A stretch of DNA of 64,000 nucleotides, from positions 20,245 to 84,244 of the forward strand of contig JAJPIJ010000044.1 in the NCBI GenBank assembly GCA_021324815.1. Reading direction: 5' to 3'. This DNA comes from Gammaproteobacteria bacterium (GTDB lineage: Bacteria > Pseudomonadota > Gammaproteobacteria > JAJPIJ01). The position numbers and the translations under genes were made by a program. This document shows positions 32,303 to 47,183 of this stretch, piece after piece. The number at the start of each line of letters is the position of its first letter. Position 1 is the first letter of the stretch. Below the pieces are notes generated by a model. That model saw only the letters and a list, made by a program, of their open reading frames with translations, was not told the DNA's origin and did no database searches.

Positions 32303-35300
32303 TCATTGCGATTTCAATCCCCGGCCGCGGGTCAGGAAGTAGGCCGCCGGGAGCACGAACATCGACAGCAGCGGCGCCGTCACCATGCCGCCGACCATCG
32401 GCGCGGCGATGCGTTGCATCACCTCCGACCCCGTGCCCTGCCCCCAGAACAACGGCAACAGGCCGGCGATGACCACCGCCACGGTCATGGCCAGCGGCCG
32501 CACGCGCAGCGCGGCGCCCTCCATGATCGCCTGCGCCAGATCGGCCACGCTGTTCAGGCGCCCTTCATCCTTGCGCCGCTGCACGGCCTGGTCCACGTAA
32601 ATCAGCATCACCACGCCGAACTCCGCCGCCACGCCGGCCAGGGCGATGAAGCCCACCGCCGAGGCGATGGACATGTTGAATCCCAGGAGATAAATCAGCC
32701 ACAGCCCGCCGACGAGCGCGAACGGCAGGGTCGTCATGATCAGCAGCGCCTCGGTCAGCCTGCGGAAGATGAGGTACAGCAGCACGAGGATGATGCCGAG
32801 CGTGAACGGCACCACCACCTCCAGGCGCTTGGTGGCGCGCTCAAGATATTCATACTGGCCAGACCAGGATATGGAATAGCCCGGCGGCAGCTTGATGTGT
32901 TCGGCAACCGCGCGCTGCGCGTCGCGCACGTAGGAGCCCAGATCCCGGTCGCGGATGTCCACGTAAATCCAGCCGTTCGGGCGCGCGTTCTCGCTTTTGA
33001 TCATGGACGGGCCGTCGGTGACGACGAGTTGCGCCACGGCGCCCAGCGGTACGGTCGCGCCGGCCATCGTCACCAGCGGCAGTTCCTTCAACTTTTCCAC
33101 CGAGTCCCGCAGTTCTCGCGGATAGCGGATGTTGACCGGGAAGCGCTGCAGGCCCTCGATGGTCTGCGTCACGTTCTCGCCGCCGATGGCGTACGTCACC
33201 ACGTCCTGCACGTCCTCGACGTTGAGGCCGTAGCGCGCCGCCGCCGCCCGGTCTATCTTCACCTCGACGTAACGGCCGCCGGTGACGCGTTCGGAGAAGG
33301 CCGAGGACGTTCCGGGAACGGCCTTGATCAACTGCTCGATCTGCGCGCCGATGCGCTCGATGACCTTCAGGTCCGGGCCCGCCACCTTGATGCCCACCGG
33401 GCTCTTGATGCCGGTGGCGAGCATGTCGATGCGGTTGCGGATGGGCTGCACCCAGATGTTAGCGTAGCCGGGAATGCGCAGCGCCGCGTCGAGTTCCGCC
33501 GTCAGCTTGTCGATGGTCATGCCCGGCCGCCACTGGTTTTCGGGTTTGAATTCGATGGTGGTCTCGGACATCTCCAGCGGCGCGGGATCGGTGGCGGTCT
33601 CGGCGCGGCCCGCCTTGCCGAATACGCTCTTCACCTCCGGGAATTGCTTGATCATTCGATCCGTCTGCTGCAGCAGTTCCGCCGCCTTGCCCGCGGACAG
33701 GCCCGGCAGCGCGGTGGGCATGTACAGCAATGTCCCTTCGTTCAGCGGCGGCATGAATTCGCTGCCGACGTTCCGGATCGAGTACGCCGTTCCCGCCAGC
33801 AGCAGGATGGCTCCGCCCAGGGTGAGCCACGGCCACCGCAGGACCCAGCCGATGACCGGACGGTAAATTGCGATCAGCGCCCGGTTCAGCGGATTTTTTG
33901 ACTCATCGAGGATGCGGCCGCGGATGAAGGCGACCATGAGCACCGGGACGAGGGTCACCGACAGGCCCGCGGCCCCCGCCATCGCGTAGGTCTTGGTGTA
34001 GGCCAGCGGCGAGAACAGCCTCCCCTCCTGCGCCTCCAGGGTGAACACCGGCACGAATGAGAGGGTGATGATCAGCAGGCAGAAGAACAATGCCGGACCC
34101 ACCTGCGCGGCGGCCGTGCCGATCAACTCCATTCGGGTTGCCGCATCCGGTTCCGCGACTGAAATCCCCCCTCGCCCCCCTTTCCCAAAGGGGGGAACCG
34201 AACCGCGCCCCCTTAGCAAAAGAGCTTGTCCTGAGCTTGTCGAAGGAGGGCCGCCCGACAGGGCGGGGGGATTTTTGTGCCGCCACGCCTCCAGATGCTT
34301 GTGGGCGTTCTCGATCATGACGATGGCCGCGTCCACCATGGCGCCGATGGCAATCGCGATGCCGCCCAACGACATGATGTTGGCGTTGACGCCCTGATGG
34401 CGCATGACGATGAAGGACATCAGTACGCCGAGCGGCAGCGTGATGATGGCGACGAGGGACGAGCGCAGGTGGAACAGGAAGACCATGCACACCAGCGCGA
34501 CGACGATGAATTCCTCGATCAGCTTGTGCTTGAGATTATCCACGGCCCGCAGGATCAGATCGGAGCGATCGTAGGTCGGCACGATCTGCACGCCTTCCGG
34601 CAGGCCCTTCTTGAGTGACTCCAGTCTGGCCTTGACGGCGTCTATGGTTTCCAACGCGTTCTTGCCAAAGCGCATCACGATGATGCCGCCCACGACCTCG
34701 CCCTCACCGTCCAGCTCGGAGATGCCGCGGCGGATCTCCGGCCCGCGCTGCACCCAGGCCACGTCCTTGAGCAGGATGGGCGTACCGTCGGGTCCCAGTC
34801 CCACCGGCACGGCGCGGAAATCATCGAGCGTCTTCAAATAGCCGGTGGCGCGCACCATGTACTCGGCCTCGCCCAGTTCCAATACCGAGCCGCCGGTCTC
34901 GCTGTTGGCCTTTTGCACGGCCTCGACGATGCGGCTTTGCGGGATGCGGAAGGCGCGCAGGCGATCGGGGTTGAGCACGATCTGGTAGGCCGGCACGAAG
35001 CCGCCGACGCTGGCGACCTCGGCCACATTGGGAACGGTCTTGAGTTCGTACTTCAGGAACCAGTCCTGCAAGGCGCGCAACTCGGCGATGCTGTGCTTGC
35101 CGGTCTTGTCCACCAGCGCGTATTCATAGACCCAGCCGACGCCGGTGGCGTCCGGGCCCAGTGATGCCTTCGCGCTGGGCGGCAGCCTTCCTTGCACCTG
35201 CGAGAGGTATTCCAGCACGCGCGAGCGCGCCCAGTAAAGGTCGGTGCCGTCTTCGAACAGCACGTACACGAAGGAGTCGCCGAACATGGAATAGCCGCGC

Positions 35301-35545
35301 ACGACCTTGGCGCCGGGCACCGACAACATGGTCGTGGCCAGCGGATACGTGACCTGGTCCTCCACCACCTGCGGCGCCTGTCCCGGATAGCTGGTCTTGA
35401 TGATCACCTGCACGTCGGAGAGATCAGGAATGGCGTCCAGCGGCGTGTTCAGCATGCTGTACACGCCCCAGGCGCTGATCATGACCGTGGCCATCAGCAC
35501 CAGGAAGCGGTTGTGGATGGACCAGCGGATGAGCGCGGCGATCAT
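32303..35545 (-). CDS. cusA: Heavy-metal RND efflux pump (CusA/CzcA family) with repeat-derived in-frame insert
   Basis: [69 protein letters not shown]; overlaps cusB. Confidence 0.95.
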   Translation of the reverse strand: MIAALIRWSIHNRFLVLMATVMISAWGVYSMLNTPLDAIPDLSDVQVIIKTSYPGQAPQVVEDQVTYPLATTMLSVPGAKVVRGYSMFGDSFVYVLFEDGTDLYWARSRVLEYLSQVQGRLPPSAKASLGPDATGVGWVYEYALVDKTGKHSIAELRALQDWFLKYELKTVPNVAEVASVGGFVPAYQIVLNPDRLRAFRIPQSRIVEAVQKANSETGGSVLELGEAEYMVRATGYLKTLDDFRAVPVGLGPDGTPILLKDVAWVQRGPEIRRGISELDGEGEVVGGIIVMRFGKNALETIDAVKARLESLKKGLPEGVQIVPTYDRSDLILRAVDNLKHKLIEEFIVVALVCMVFLFHLRSSLVAIITLPLGVLMSFIVMRHQGVNANIMSLGGIAIAIGAMVDAAIVMIENAHKHLEAWRHKNPPALSGGPPSTSSGQALLLRGRGSVPPFGKGGRGGISVAEPDAATRMELIGTAAAQVGPALFFCLLIITLSFVPVFTLEAQEGRLFSPLAYTKTYAMAGAAGLSVTLVPVLMVAFIRGRILDESKNPLNRALIAIYRPVIGWVLRWPWLTLGGAILLLAGTAYSIRNVGSEFMPPLNEGTLLYMPTALPGLSAGKAAELLQQTDRMIKQFPEVKSVFGKAGRAETATDPAPLEMSETTIEFKPENQWRPGMTIDKLTAELDAALRIPGYANIWVQPIRNRIDMLATGIKSPVGIKVAGPDLKVIERIGAQIEQLIKAVPGTSSAFSERVTGGRYVEVKIDRAAAARYGLNVEDVQDVVTYAIGGENVTQTIEGLQRFPVNIRYPRELRDSVEKLKELPLVTMAGATVPLGAVAQLVVTDGPSMIKSENARPNGWIYVDIRDRDLGSYVRDAQRAVAEHIKLPPGYSISWSGQYEYLERATKRLEVVVPFTLGIILVLLYLIFRRLTEALLIMTTLPFALVGGLWLIYLLGFNMSIASAVGFIALAGVAAEFGVVMLIYVDQAVQRRKDEGRLNSVADLAQAIMEGAALRVRPLAMTVAVVIAGLLPLFWGQGTGSEVMQRIAAPMVGGMVTAPLLSMFVLPAAYFLTRGRGLKSQ
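34162..34274. repeat. Palindromic repeat element inside cusA (AAATCCCCC...GGGGGATTT termini)
   Basis: 9-bp inverted termini, internal CCCCCCTTTCCCAAAGGGGGG and TCCTGAGCTTGTCGAAGG; translated in frame as [36 protein letters not shown]. Confidence 0.75.
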
Positions 35546-37026
35546 TGCTGCGCCCCCTCTCCCTGACCCTCTCCCGCGAGGGGAGAGGGGACATTATTTG
35601 TTGAGGCTCCGCGTCCTTCCCCCTCCCCCACACCGGGAGAGGAGACTCCATTCTGTGGCGCACCGTGTCCTTCTCCTTCTCGCCCACCGGGAGAGGGAAC
35701 TCCATCTCCCTCCCCCCTTGTGGGGGAGGCCTGTCCTGAGTCCCGTCGAAGGGGCTGGGGAGAGGGGGCCATGCGCGACAATGCGCCGCGCAGGTTGGCT
35801 TCGGAATCAATCAAAAATTGCCCCGAGGCCACGACTTGCTGACCCTCTTGCAGCCCCTTGCGGATTTCAATCCTGCCTCCGGCCTCATCTCCGGTCGTCA
35901 CCTCCTGCGGGCGGAAACGCCCCTGCCCTTCGGCGACGATGATCACGCTGCGCGTCCCGGTCTTGATCAGGGCCTCGCTGGGTACCAGCAGTACCTCGCG
36001 CTGTTCACCGCCGGCGATGACCACCGAGGCATACATGCCGGGCTTGAGCTCCAATCCGGGATTGTCGAGCACGATGCGCGCCTTCAGCGTGCGGGTCTCG
36101 GCCGTCATCTCCGGGTAGACGTAATCCACGCGGCCCCTGAAGATCCGGCCCGGCAATGCCTGAACGCCCGCCTCGGCCGGCTGACCCCGGGCCACCCAGG
36201 CCGCCTGCGCCTCGGTGATCTGCGCCGTGACCCAGACCCGCGACAGATCCACCACTTTAAACAGGCTCATGCCGGGACTCACCTGCGCGCCTTCGCGCAC
36301 GCCGAGTTCGGCAATCACGCCGTCGATCGGGGAGTAAAAATCCACGCGGCGCTGGGCCTTGCCGGCTTTTTCAATCCGCGCAATCTGCCCATTGCTCAAG
36401 CCCAGGAAGGACAATCGCTCGCGCGAGGCCTGCGCCAGGGTGTCCGTGTCGGGATGCTCGCGCGCCGCCTGCAACGCCAGCAGGAATTCCTGCTGCGCCG
36501 CCAGCAGATCCGGGGAATAGACCTCGGCCAGCAATTGCCCCCTGCGCACCGGGTCGTTGACCGCGCGGACATGCAGCTTCTCCACCCAGCCGGCGGCGCG
36601 CGACTGCACCACCTCGATGCGGTTCTCATCGATCGCCACATTGCCGGTGGTGCGCACCTCCCGCGCGATGGTCCCGCGCTCAACGGCGGCGGTGCGGATG
36701 CCGAGATTCTGCAGCATGCGTGGGTTGATCGTGATGGTGCTCTCCTGTTTTCCGCCATCCTCCTCCGCGTACATGGGCACCAGCTGCATGTCCATGAAAG
36801 GCGATTTGCCGGGTTTGTCGAAGTGCTGATCGGGGTGCATCGGGTCGTACCAGTACAATGCTTTTTTCGGTTCACCCCGCCCGGCATTCGTTTCCCCGCC
36901 GCCTTCCTTCCAGAAAGAAAACCACCTGCTCCAAGAGGGGGCCCAATTCTCCGGAAGAGGCGCAAACCAAAGGCCTGCGGCCGCAATGCCCATGATGAGA
37001 AGCGCAATGACAACGGGCCTTTTCAC
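35542..37026 (-). CDS. cusB: RND efflux periplasmic adaptor (CusB family) with repeat-encoded C-terminal tail
   Basis: [53 protein letters not shown]-terminus [41 protein letters not shown]... Confidence 0.93.
   Translation of the reverse strand: MKRPVVIALLIMGIAAAGLWFAPLPENWAPSWSRWFSFWKEGGGETNAGRGEPKKALYWYDPMHPDQHFDKPGKSPFMDMQLVPMYAEEDGGKQESTITINPRMLQNLGIRTAAVERGTIAREVRTTGNVAIDENRIEVVQSRAAGWVEKLHVRAVNDPVRRGQLLAEVYSPDLLAAQQEFLLALQAAREHPDTDTLAQASRERLSFLGLSNGQIARIEKAGKAQRRVDFYSPIDGVIAELGVREGAQVSPGMSLFKVVDLSRVWVTAQITEAQAAWVARGQPAEAGVQALPGRIFRGRVDYVYPEMTAETRTLKARIVLDNPGLELKPGMYASVVIAGGEQREVLLVPSEALIKTGTRSVIIVAEGQGRFRPQEVTTGDEAGGRIEIRKGLQEGQQVVASGQFLIDSEANLRGALSRMAPSPQPLRRDSGQASPTRGEGDGVPSPGGREGEGHGAPQNGVSSPGVGEGEGRGASTNNVPSPLAGEGQGEGAQQ
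35548..35770. repeat. Cluster of about four degenerate G/C-rich palindromic units at the 3' end of cusB
   Basis: CCTCTCCCGCGAGGGGAGAGG; CCTCCCCCACACCGGGAGAGG; TCTCGCCCACCGGGAGAGGGA; CCTCCCCCCTTGTGGGGGAGG; the last is followed by GTCCTGAGTCCCGTCGAAGG. Confidence 0.75.
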
Positions 37027-38330
37027 GATTGATCTCCGGCGAAGTAATCCAGATTCACACGATTCATCGCCGCGTCCCTGATCAAGTCCAGCCGTTTCAT
37101 GCGGTTTTCCAGGTCCACGCGGCGCGCATCCAATACCGCGCCGAGCGCCCCCTGGCCGGCCTGCCAGGCCAGGCGCGCGGCCTCGATGCGTTGCGCGCCA
37201 TGCGGCAGAATTTCCCGGTCATAGCGCGTGATGCGTTCCTGCAGGTGCCGCCAGTTGACGAGACTCTGGCGCGCCTGCGCCTCCTCCCGCCGCCACAAAT
37301 CCTCGCGCTCCTGTTCGGCGCGATCCTGCTCCTGGAGCCTGGCGGCGAGGCCGCGATCCTGGCGGTTGGCGGTGAAAATCGGCAGGTCCATGGTAAATTG
37401 CACGCCGACGAAGTCGGAAAACTCCGGACGGTTGGCGTAATACATCTCCACGCTCCAGTCCGGCTTGTAATCCGCCCGCGCCAGGCGGACCTCGGAGCGC
37501 GCCACGTCGGAGCGCTTGGCCGCGGCGTTGAGCAGCGGATGCGAGCGCAGGCGGGCAAGCAGTTCATCGATGCCGGGCGGCGATCCCGACACCGGCGGAT
37601 CGGCGCTGAGCGGGCGGGAGGCCGCATCGGCGCCGATCCAGCGTGACAGCGCATTGCGCGCCTGGTCCGCTTCCTGTTCCAGATCGGCGATCCGATCATG
37701 CGCCAGCTGCGCGTCGACGCGCGCGGCGAGCAGCTCGGCCTGGGTGGCCCGGGCCGTGCGGTAGGCGATCTCCACCTCCTGCGCCTGCAAGTCCGTTTCG
37801 CGGGCGGCGGCGCGCGCCAATTCCTCCGCGCGTTCCGCGCGCCACACCTCCAGCCAGGCGAGCGCCGTGTCGCGCCGCACCGACAGCCGGGACGCGGCCA
37901 GTTCCTGCTCGGCCACTTCCGATTCGAGTTCGCCGCGTTCACCGCGCAGCCGGCGCTTCTCGGCGCGGGGAAAATCCTGCATCACGCCGATCTTGTACAT
38001 GGTGAAATCATCCCTGCTGAGCGAGAAGGCCTCCCTCGTATCGACGGGAAGGTCCTGGACACCGACGGAAAGTTTGGGATCGGGAAGCTGGGCGGCGGCT
38101 ATCGCGTTCTCGCGGGCCGCTGACACCGCGTCGGTTTGCGCGCGCAGCAAGGGCTGGTGTTCCAGCGCGAGATCGATCGCCTCCTCCATGCCGAGGGGCC
38201 GGCCGACGGGTCCCGTGTTCGACGCCGCGACTGCCGTCGCCGGGAAGTCAGGCGCCGCCTGTGACGGCGGCTGCCACAGAACCAGACAGATGAAGCAAAA
38301 ACCGGTGATGAACCGGAAAAATCTGACCAT
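37023..38330 (-). CDS. cusC: TolC-family outer membrane efflux protein (CusC-like)
   Basis: EEAIDLALEHQPLLRAQTDAVSAARENAIAAAQLPDPKLSVGVQDLP; overlaps cusB. Confidence 0.9.
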   Translation of the reverse strand: MVRFFRFITGFCFICLVLWQPPSQAAPDFPATAVAASNTGPVGRPLGMEEAIDLALEHQPLLRAQTDAVSAARENAIAAAQLPDPKLSVGVQDLPVDTREAFSLSRDDFTMYKIGVMQDFPRAEKRRLRGERGELESEVAEQELAASRLSVRRDTALAWLEVWRAERAEELARAAARETDLQAQEVEIAYRTARATQAELLAARVDAQLAHDRIADLEQEADQARNALSRWIGADAASRPLSADPPVSGSPPGIDELLARLRSHPLLNAAAKRSDVARSEVRLARADYKPDWSVEMYYANRPEFSDFVGVQFTMDLPIFTANRQDRGLAARLQEQDRAEQEREDLWRREEAQARQSLVNWRHLQERITRYDREILPHGAQRIEAARLAWQAGQGALGAVLDARRVDLENRMKRLDLIRDAAMNRVNLDYFAGDQS

Positions 38331-38385
38331 GACTGCTCTCCTCGAAAAAAAGAAAAAAACAAGCTGGGTCTTCGAGGGGCAGTGT

Positions 38386-38835
38386 TTAGATCAGCAGTAC
38401 GCGATTGGCGAGTATGGACTCCAGTGGTGTGGGAGGCGATGCATCATAGGCAACGAGGGAACCCGGCTGGGTCGCCGGGAGTTCCCAAAGCGCGGCCATT
38501 GCAGAGACTGGCGCCGCAGCCGCAGATGGCGCGGACGTCATCTGCACCACCGCCGGCGAAACATCCGTACAGCCACAGGCCTGCGCGGTCACCTCGTGGC
38601 ATGCGGGCCGGGGCGCGGACAGGCCGGCGTTCTTCAGGGGTTGATGCTGGCAATGCGACGATGCGGGGGCGGTGTTGGATGTGAACGTGCAAGACAGCAC
38701 CGTAGCGGGCAGCCATGCCGCCGCCACGGCCACCAGCAATGGCATGACCACCCACCTTCTGTTACGCAGTAAACGACGCCACATGTGGGAAAGTATACCG
38801 GTGGGGATCATCACGGGCAAATGCTCGTTTGACAT
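38386..38835 (-). CDS. Exported Cys-containing hypothetical protein upstream of cusC
   Basis: WVVMPLLVAVAAAWLPATVLSCTFTSNTAPASSHCQHQPLKNAGLSAPRPACHEVTAQACGCTDVSP; start uncertain. Confidence 0.45.
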   Translation of the reverse strand: MSNEHLPVMIPTGILSHMWRRLLRNRRWVVMPLLVAVAAAWLPATVLSCTFTSNTAPASSHCQHQPLKNAGLSAPRPACHEVTAQACGCTDVSPAVVQMTSAPSAAAAPVSAMAALWELPATQPGSLVAYDASPPTPLESILANRVLLI

Positions 38836-38861
38836 GAAGAGCGGAAAGCCATCGGAAAAGT

Positions 38862-39953
38862 TCAATTGCCGTGACTGCCGGCCGCGGCCTTTCGCGACCA
38901 TGGGGATTTGTGTTCCAGATACAAAATGAGCGCCAACAGCAGCAGATGCACCCACCACAGGCCGATATAAGGGGACAACTCGCCGCGCTTGATGATGCCG
39001 CGCGAAATGCCAAGAAGGTTGCTGTAGGTGAAGTAAAGCAGGATGCCCGTGAGCATCACCCCGTAGCGGTTTTCCCGTCCGCCGCGCCTGGCCAGCGCGA
39101 CCGCCAGCATGGACAGCAGCATGACGATGATCGGCGTGGAGAAGCGCCATTCCAATTCCGCCTGGTAGGCGAGATTGTCCGTGCCGGCCAGCAAGTCCGC
39201 CGTCGCCACCGCCTTGCTGCTCTCCACCTCCTGATCCCGGTCGTCGCGTTCTATCCGGACGCCGAATTTGTCATACCGCGTCACTTCGTAGTCGGCGCGA
39301 CCGGGCACGCCTTCATAACGGCTGCCGCTGTTGAAGATCACGAAACGGTTGCCGGTCTTGTTTTCGACCGCGAGGTAGGCGCGATCGGCGGCGAGCACGG
39401 CCTCCTTGTTCTGAGCGCGGTTCTGCAGAAAGACGTTCTCCATGGTCTGCTTGTCGCCGGACAGCTTTTCGACATACAGCACGCGGTCGCCTTCGCTGAA
39501 TTCCTTGAAGCGGCCGGGGGTGATGCCGGTGATGTCGGACTCCTCCTGCGCCTTCGCCTCCATTGCCTTCATCTTGCGCGTGGCCCAAGGGTTGCTCAGC
39601 AATGACATGGCCGCCAGCACCAGCGCCAGGACGATGGCGGAGCGGCGCACGGTGTCCCGCAGAAACGAAGCGCCGAGGCCGGCGCCGGCCATGGCGACAA
39701 TTTCATTGTCCCGCTGCATGCGGCCCAGGGCCATGAGGATGGCCACGAAAAAGCACAGCGGCGCCAGCAGCGTCAGGGATTGAAGGACAATCAGCGCCAC
39801 CAGGGTCAGAATGGCGTCGGCGGTGATTTTCCCCGCCGCCGCCTGGGAGAGATAATTGACCAGGCTGCGGCTGATGAAGATGAGCAGCAGCAGCGAGAAT
39901 ATTGCCGCAAAGACATGCAGGATTTCGCGGGTCAGGTAACGTCGCAGGATCAC
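38862..39953 (-). CDS. lptF: LPS export permease LptF
   Basis: MILRRYLTREILHVFAAIFSLLLLIFISRSLVNYLSQAAAGKI...APLCFFVAILMALGRMQRDNEIVAMAGAG. Confidence 0.92.
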   Translation of the reverse strand: MILRRYLTREILHVFAAIFSLLLLIFISRSLVNYLSQAAAGKITADAILTLVALIVLQSLTLLAPLCFFVAILMALGRMQRDNEIVAMAGAGLGASFLRDTVRRSAIVLALVLAAMSLLSNPWATRKMKAMEAKAQEESDITGITPGRFKEFSEGDRVLYVEKLSGDKQTMENVFLQNRAQNKEAVLAADRAYLAVENKTGNRFVIFNSGSRYEGVPGRADYEVTRYDKFGVRIERDDRDQEVESSKAVATADLLAGTDNLAYQAELEWRFSTPIIVMLLSMLAVALARRGGRENRYGVMLTGILLYFTYSNLLGISRGIIKRGELSPYIGLWWVHLLLLALILYLEHKSPWSRKAAAGSHGN

Positions 39954-40037
39954 GAGTCGGCCGGCGTTCGATGAGCGGTGCGGGTGGGATTTCGTTTAGA
40001 ATAGCATTTTTTGAGCAGAGAAAGTCCCGCAATCCGC

Positions 40038-40781
40038 ATGGTCGAACCCTCCCAATCCCGCGCCCAGCCGCTGAGCGTGGTGATCCCCGTACACAACGAG
40101 GCGGAATGCATCGGCACGTTGATCGGCGAAATAGAGCGCGCCCTCCCCGCCTCAGGGGGGGAAATCATCGTGGTGGACGACGCCAGCGACGACGCGACGC
40201 CGGACACACTGGAGCGATTGCGGCGGGACACGGCCGGCCGCGTGCGCGTGTTGCGCCATGACCGCCGGTACGGCCAGAGCGCGGCATTGCGCACCGGCAT
40301 CACCGCCGCGCGCTACAATTTGATCGCGACGCTGGATGGCGACGGACAGAACGATCCCGCGGACATCCCCCGGCTGTTGTCGGCGTACGCGGCCGCGGCC
40401 GGGGGGGACGTCATGGTCTGCGGCCAGCGGCGGCGGCGACGGGATTCCTGGATCAAAAGATTCGCCTCGCGCGTCGCCAACGGCGTCCGCTCCAGGCTGC
40501 TGGGTGACGGCGTGCCGGACACCGGCTGCGGATTGAAGGTGTTTCCGCGCGATCTTTTTCTGCGCCTGCCCTGGTTTGACCACATGCACCGCTTCCTGCC
40601 GGCGCTGGTGCTGCGGGAGGGCGGCCGCGTGGAGAAGGTGGAGGTGAATCACCGGCCGCGGGCGGGCGGGCGCACCAAGTACGGCATACACAACAGGCTG
40701 TGGGCGGGGATTGTCGATTTGCTCGGCGTGCTGTGGTTGCAACGCCGCGGCAAGGCCACGCGCAGCCGGGAAATGGAGTGA
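40038..40781 (+). CDS. Family 2 glycosyltransferase (dolichol-phosphate mannosyltransferase-like)
   Basis: LSVVIPVHNEAECIGTLIGEIERAL...IIVVDDASDDATPDTL...ATLDGDGQNDPADIPRLL. Confidence 0.9.
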   Translation: MVEPSQSRAQPLSVVIPVHNEAECIGTLIGEIERALPASGGEIIVVDDASDDATPDTLERLRRDTAGRVRVLRHDRRYGQSAALRTGITAARYNLIATLDGDGQNDPADIPRLLSAYAAAAGGDVMVCGQRRRRRDSWIKRFASRVANGVRSRLLGDGVPDTGCGLKVFPRDLFLRLPWFDHMHRFLPALVLREGGRVEKVEVNHRPRAGGRTKYGIHNRLWAGIVDLLGVLWLQRRGKATRSREME

Positions 40782-40785
40782 CATC

Positions 40786-41121
40786 ATGAGCATGGACTAC
40801 ATCCTGGGGGTTCTGGGATTGCTGCATGACAAGTGCGGCAATCTTCTCACGGCGCGCGAGATCGCCTGGATCGTGATCGGTTTCGCGGGCCAGGCCTTCT
40901 TTTTCGCGCGCTTTCTGATTCAATGGCTGGTGAGCGAAAAGGCGAAGCGCAGCGTCGTGCCGACGGCGTTCTGGTATTTCAGCATCGGCGGCAGCGTCGT
41001 CCTGGTGGCCTATGCCCTGCATCGCGCCGATCCGGTGTTCATCCTCGGCCAGTCGCTGGGCTGTTTCATTTACCTGCGCAATCTGCAGCTCATCCATCGA
41101 CAGCAGACGGCCGCCGGTTGA
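40786..41121 (+). CDS. Lipid-A-disaccharide synthase N-terminal-like domain protein
   Basis: WIVIGFAGQAFFFARFLIQWLVSEKAKRSVVPTAFWYFSIGGSVVLVAYALHRADPVFILGQSLGCFIYLRNL. Confidence 0.85.
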   Translation: MSMDYILGVLGLLHDKCGNLLTAREIAWIVIGFAGQAFFFARFLIQWLVSEKAKRSVVPTAFWYFSIGGSVVLVAYALHRADPVFILGQSLGCFIYLRNLQLIHRQQTAAG

Positions 41122-41128
41122 AAACATC

Positions 41129-42753
41129 ATGTCCCGTCCCGCCCTCATCCGTCCCGAACGCCGTCGTTGGATCGGCATGGCATTGTTGCTGCTGCTGGCG
41201 GCGCTGATCGGCGGCTCCTACAGCCTCAGCCCGCCGCCGGAAGGCCATGAAGCCTATGTGCTGCAGACCACGCGTGAGATGGCGATGCGCCATGACTGGA
41301 TCGTGCCCTATTTCAACGGCGCGCCGCGGCTCAACAAGCCGCCGCTCAATTACTGGCTGACCGGCGCCGCGATGACGCTCACCGGCGCCGTCGATGTCGC
41401 GCCGATCCACGGCCGCATCCCGTCCATCCTCGCCGGCGTGGGCCTCTGTCTGGTGACCTTCTGGCTGGCGCGGACGCTTTTTGATCGGCGCACGGCGCTC
41501 CTGGCGTTTGTGATCATGGCCACCAGCGCCGGCTTTTATTCCTATGCACACGATGCCCGGCCGGACATGGTGTACGCGTTTTTCTGCGCACTCGGCTTTG
41601 CCAGCTTTCTGCATGCGCTTTATTCCCGTGACGATGCCGGCCGCTGGCCGTGGCTCATGTGGCTGAGCTACGCGCTGGCCACCCTGTCCAAGGGTCCGCA
41701 TGTGCCGGCCATGCTGTTGCTGGGACAGTTCTTGATTGCCCGCCGGCATGGCCTCGGCTGGCGGCAGGCGTCTTCGGCATTGAGGTTTTTCCCGGGCCTG
41801 CTGCTGTTGCTGTTGCTGACCGTCCCGTGGTGGTGGGTGCTGCATCACCGGCTGGGGGGGGCCGGACTGCGCGGCACGCAGCTGGGCGGCTCGCTGCTCG
41901 CGATTCACCCCCTGAACATGTTCGGGTTTTACTACTTCTACCGCACCTGGCAGTTGTGCCTGCCCTGGGTGGCGCTGTGGCCTTCCCTTCTCGCCCTCAT
42001 GGCGTCATACAGGAACTGGACCGCGCCGGTGCGCGATTTGATGATATTAATCTTGATCCCCGCGGTCCTGCTCGGCCTGGGCGCGCAGGCGCGCTGGTTT
42101 TACATGCTGCCCGTTTTCCCGGCCGTCATCACGCTCATGGCCCTGGCCGCGCAAAGGAGCTTCACCGCCGGCTGGCTGTGGAACCGTCATCAGTGGCTGG
42201 TGCCGGTGCACGCCGGATTCCTCGTGCTCGCGATGGCGGCGGCCTGGCGATATTCGCCGCTGATAAAGGCGCCGGACCAGCTGCCATTGTTAATCAACAT
42301 CGGCGTGATCACGGGATTGGCGGCGTTGTGGCCGGCGCTTCGCCGCCGCTGCGCCGATCCGCTGCTGGGCGTGCTCATCTGTGCGTTGATGTTCGCGAGC
42401 ATCTATCTCAACCCCGGCCTGCAGCGGGTACTGTGGAGCCAGGAACGCTACGAGCGTGCGGAGCTGGCGCAGACCGCCGCCGCCGATGCCGCCGGTCACT
42501 ATGTTCCGCTCATTTTCTGGGGGACCAATCCGGACGTTTATTCCTATTACTCGAAGAACGGCCCGGTGAAACTGGTGGGATCGGTGGAGGAAATCGGGCG
42601 ATTCCTGTCTGAACGCAATCTGCGCGGCGCGGTGCTCATCCTGCTGACCGGCGACCTTGCCAAACTGCCGCCGCAATGGCATCCGCGCATCATCGCCGCC
42701 ATTCCGGGCAAGCCCACCTATGCCACCACCGTGGTGCGTCTGCAGCCGCAACC

Positions 42754-42757
<4 letters not shown>
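41129..42757 (+). CDS. Family 39 (ArnT-like) glycosyltransferase
   Basis: [44 protein letters not shown] plus multiple TM segments. Confidence 0.85.
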
Positions 42758-46514
<3,757 letters not shown>

Positions 46515-46530
<16 letters not shown>

Positions 46531-47183
46531 TCGCCGGTGATTTTGCGAAGGAAAACCACGGCGAGCACGCAACCGGCGAGCTGGGCGATGATGAACCCGG
46601 GCGCGTCAAGGGGCCGGATGCCGGTGAAAGTGTCGGTCAGCGAGCGGGCGATCGTCACCGCGGGATTGGCGAACGAGGTTGACGACGTAAACCAGTACCC
46701 CGCGGTGATATAGGCGCCCACCGCCGCCGGGACCGCGGCCGGCTTGTGTTTCGAGCAGCAGAAAATCACCGTCAGCAATCCAAAGGATGCCGCTGCTTCA
46801 CTGAACCATTGCGCCACGCCGGTCCGGGCATGGCGCGAGGCGGAATACAGCGGCAGTTCGAACATGAAGTGGGCGGCGATGACGCCGGCGATCGCGCCCA
46901 GACACTGCGCCGCGATATAGGGCAACACCAGTTTCCCCGGCATCCGGCGCAGCCAGGCCCCGGACAAGGTCACGATCGGATTGAAGTGCGCCCCGGAAAT
47001 GCCCGCGAACGCGGAGATCAGCGCGTACAGGCCGGCGCCGGTTGCGAGCGAATTGGCCAGCAACGCGACGGCGGCATTGCCGGCGGACAGCCGCTCGCCC
47101 ATGATCCCGGAGCCCACGATCACGGCCAGCAACAAGGCCGTGCCGGTGAATTCGGCCGTTGCCCGCGCCGCGGCCGTATTCAC
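46515..47183 (-). CDS. MIP/aquaporin family channel, AqpS-like by context
   Basis: [15 protein letters not shown] and [17 protein letters not shown] (two NPx repeats); adjacent to arsC and arsR. Confidence 0.85.

Noticed and set aside
35548-35770. CRISPR array
   Set aside because: Units are degenerate palindromes of variable length without regular spacers, and lie within the cusB coding frame
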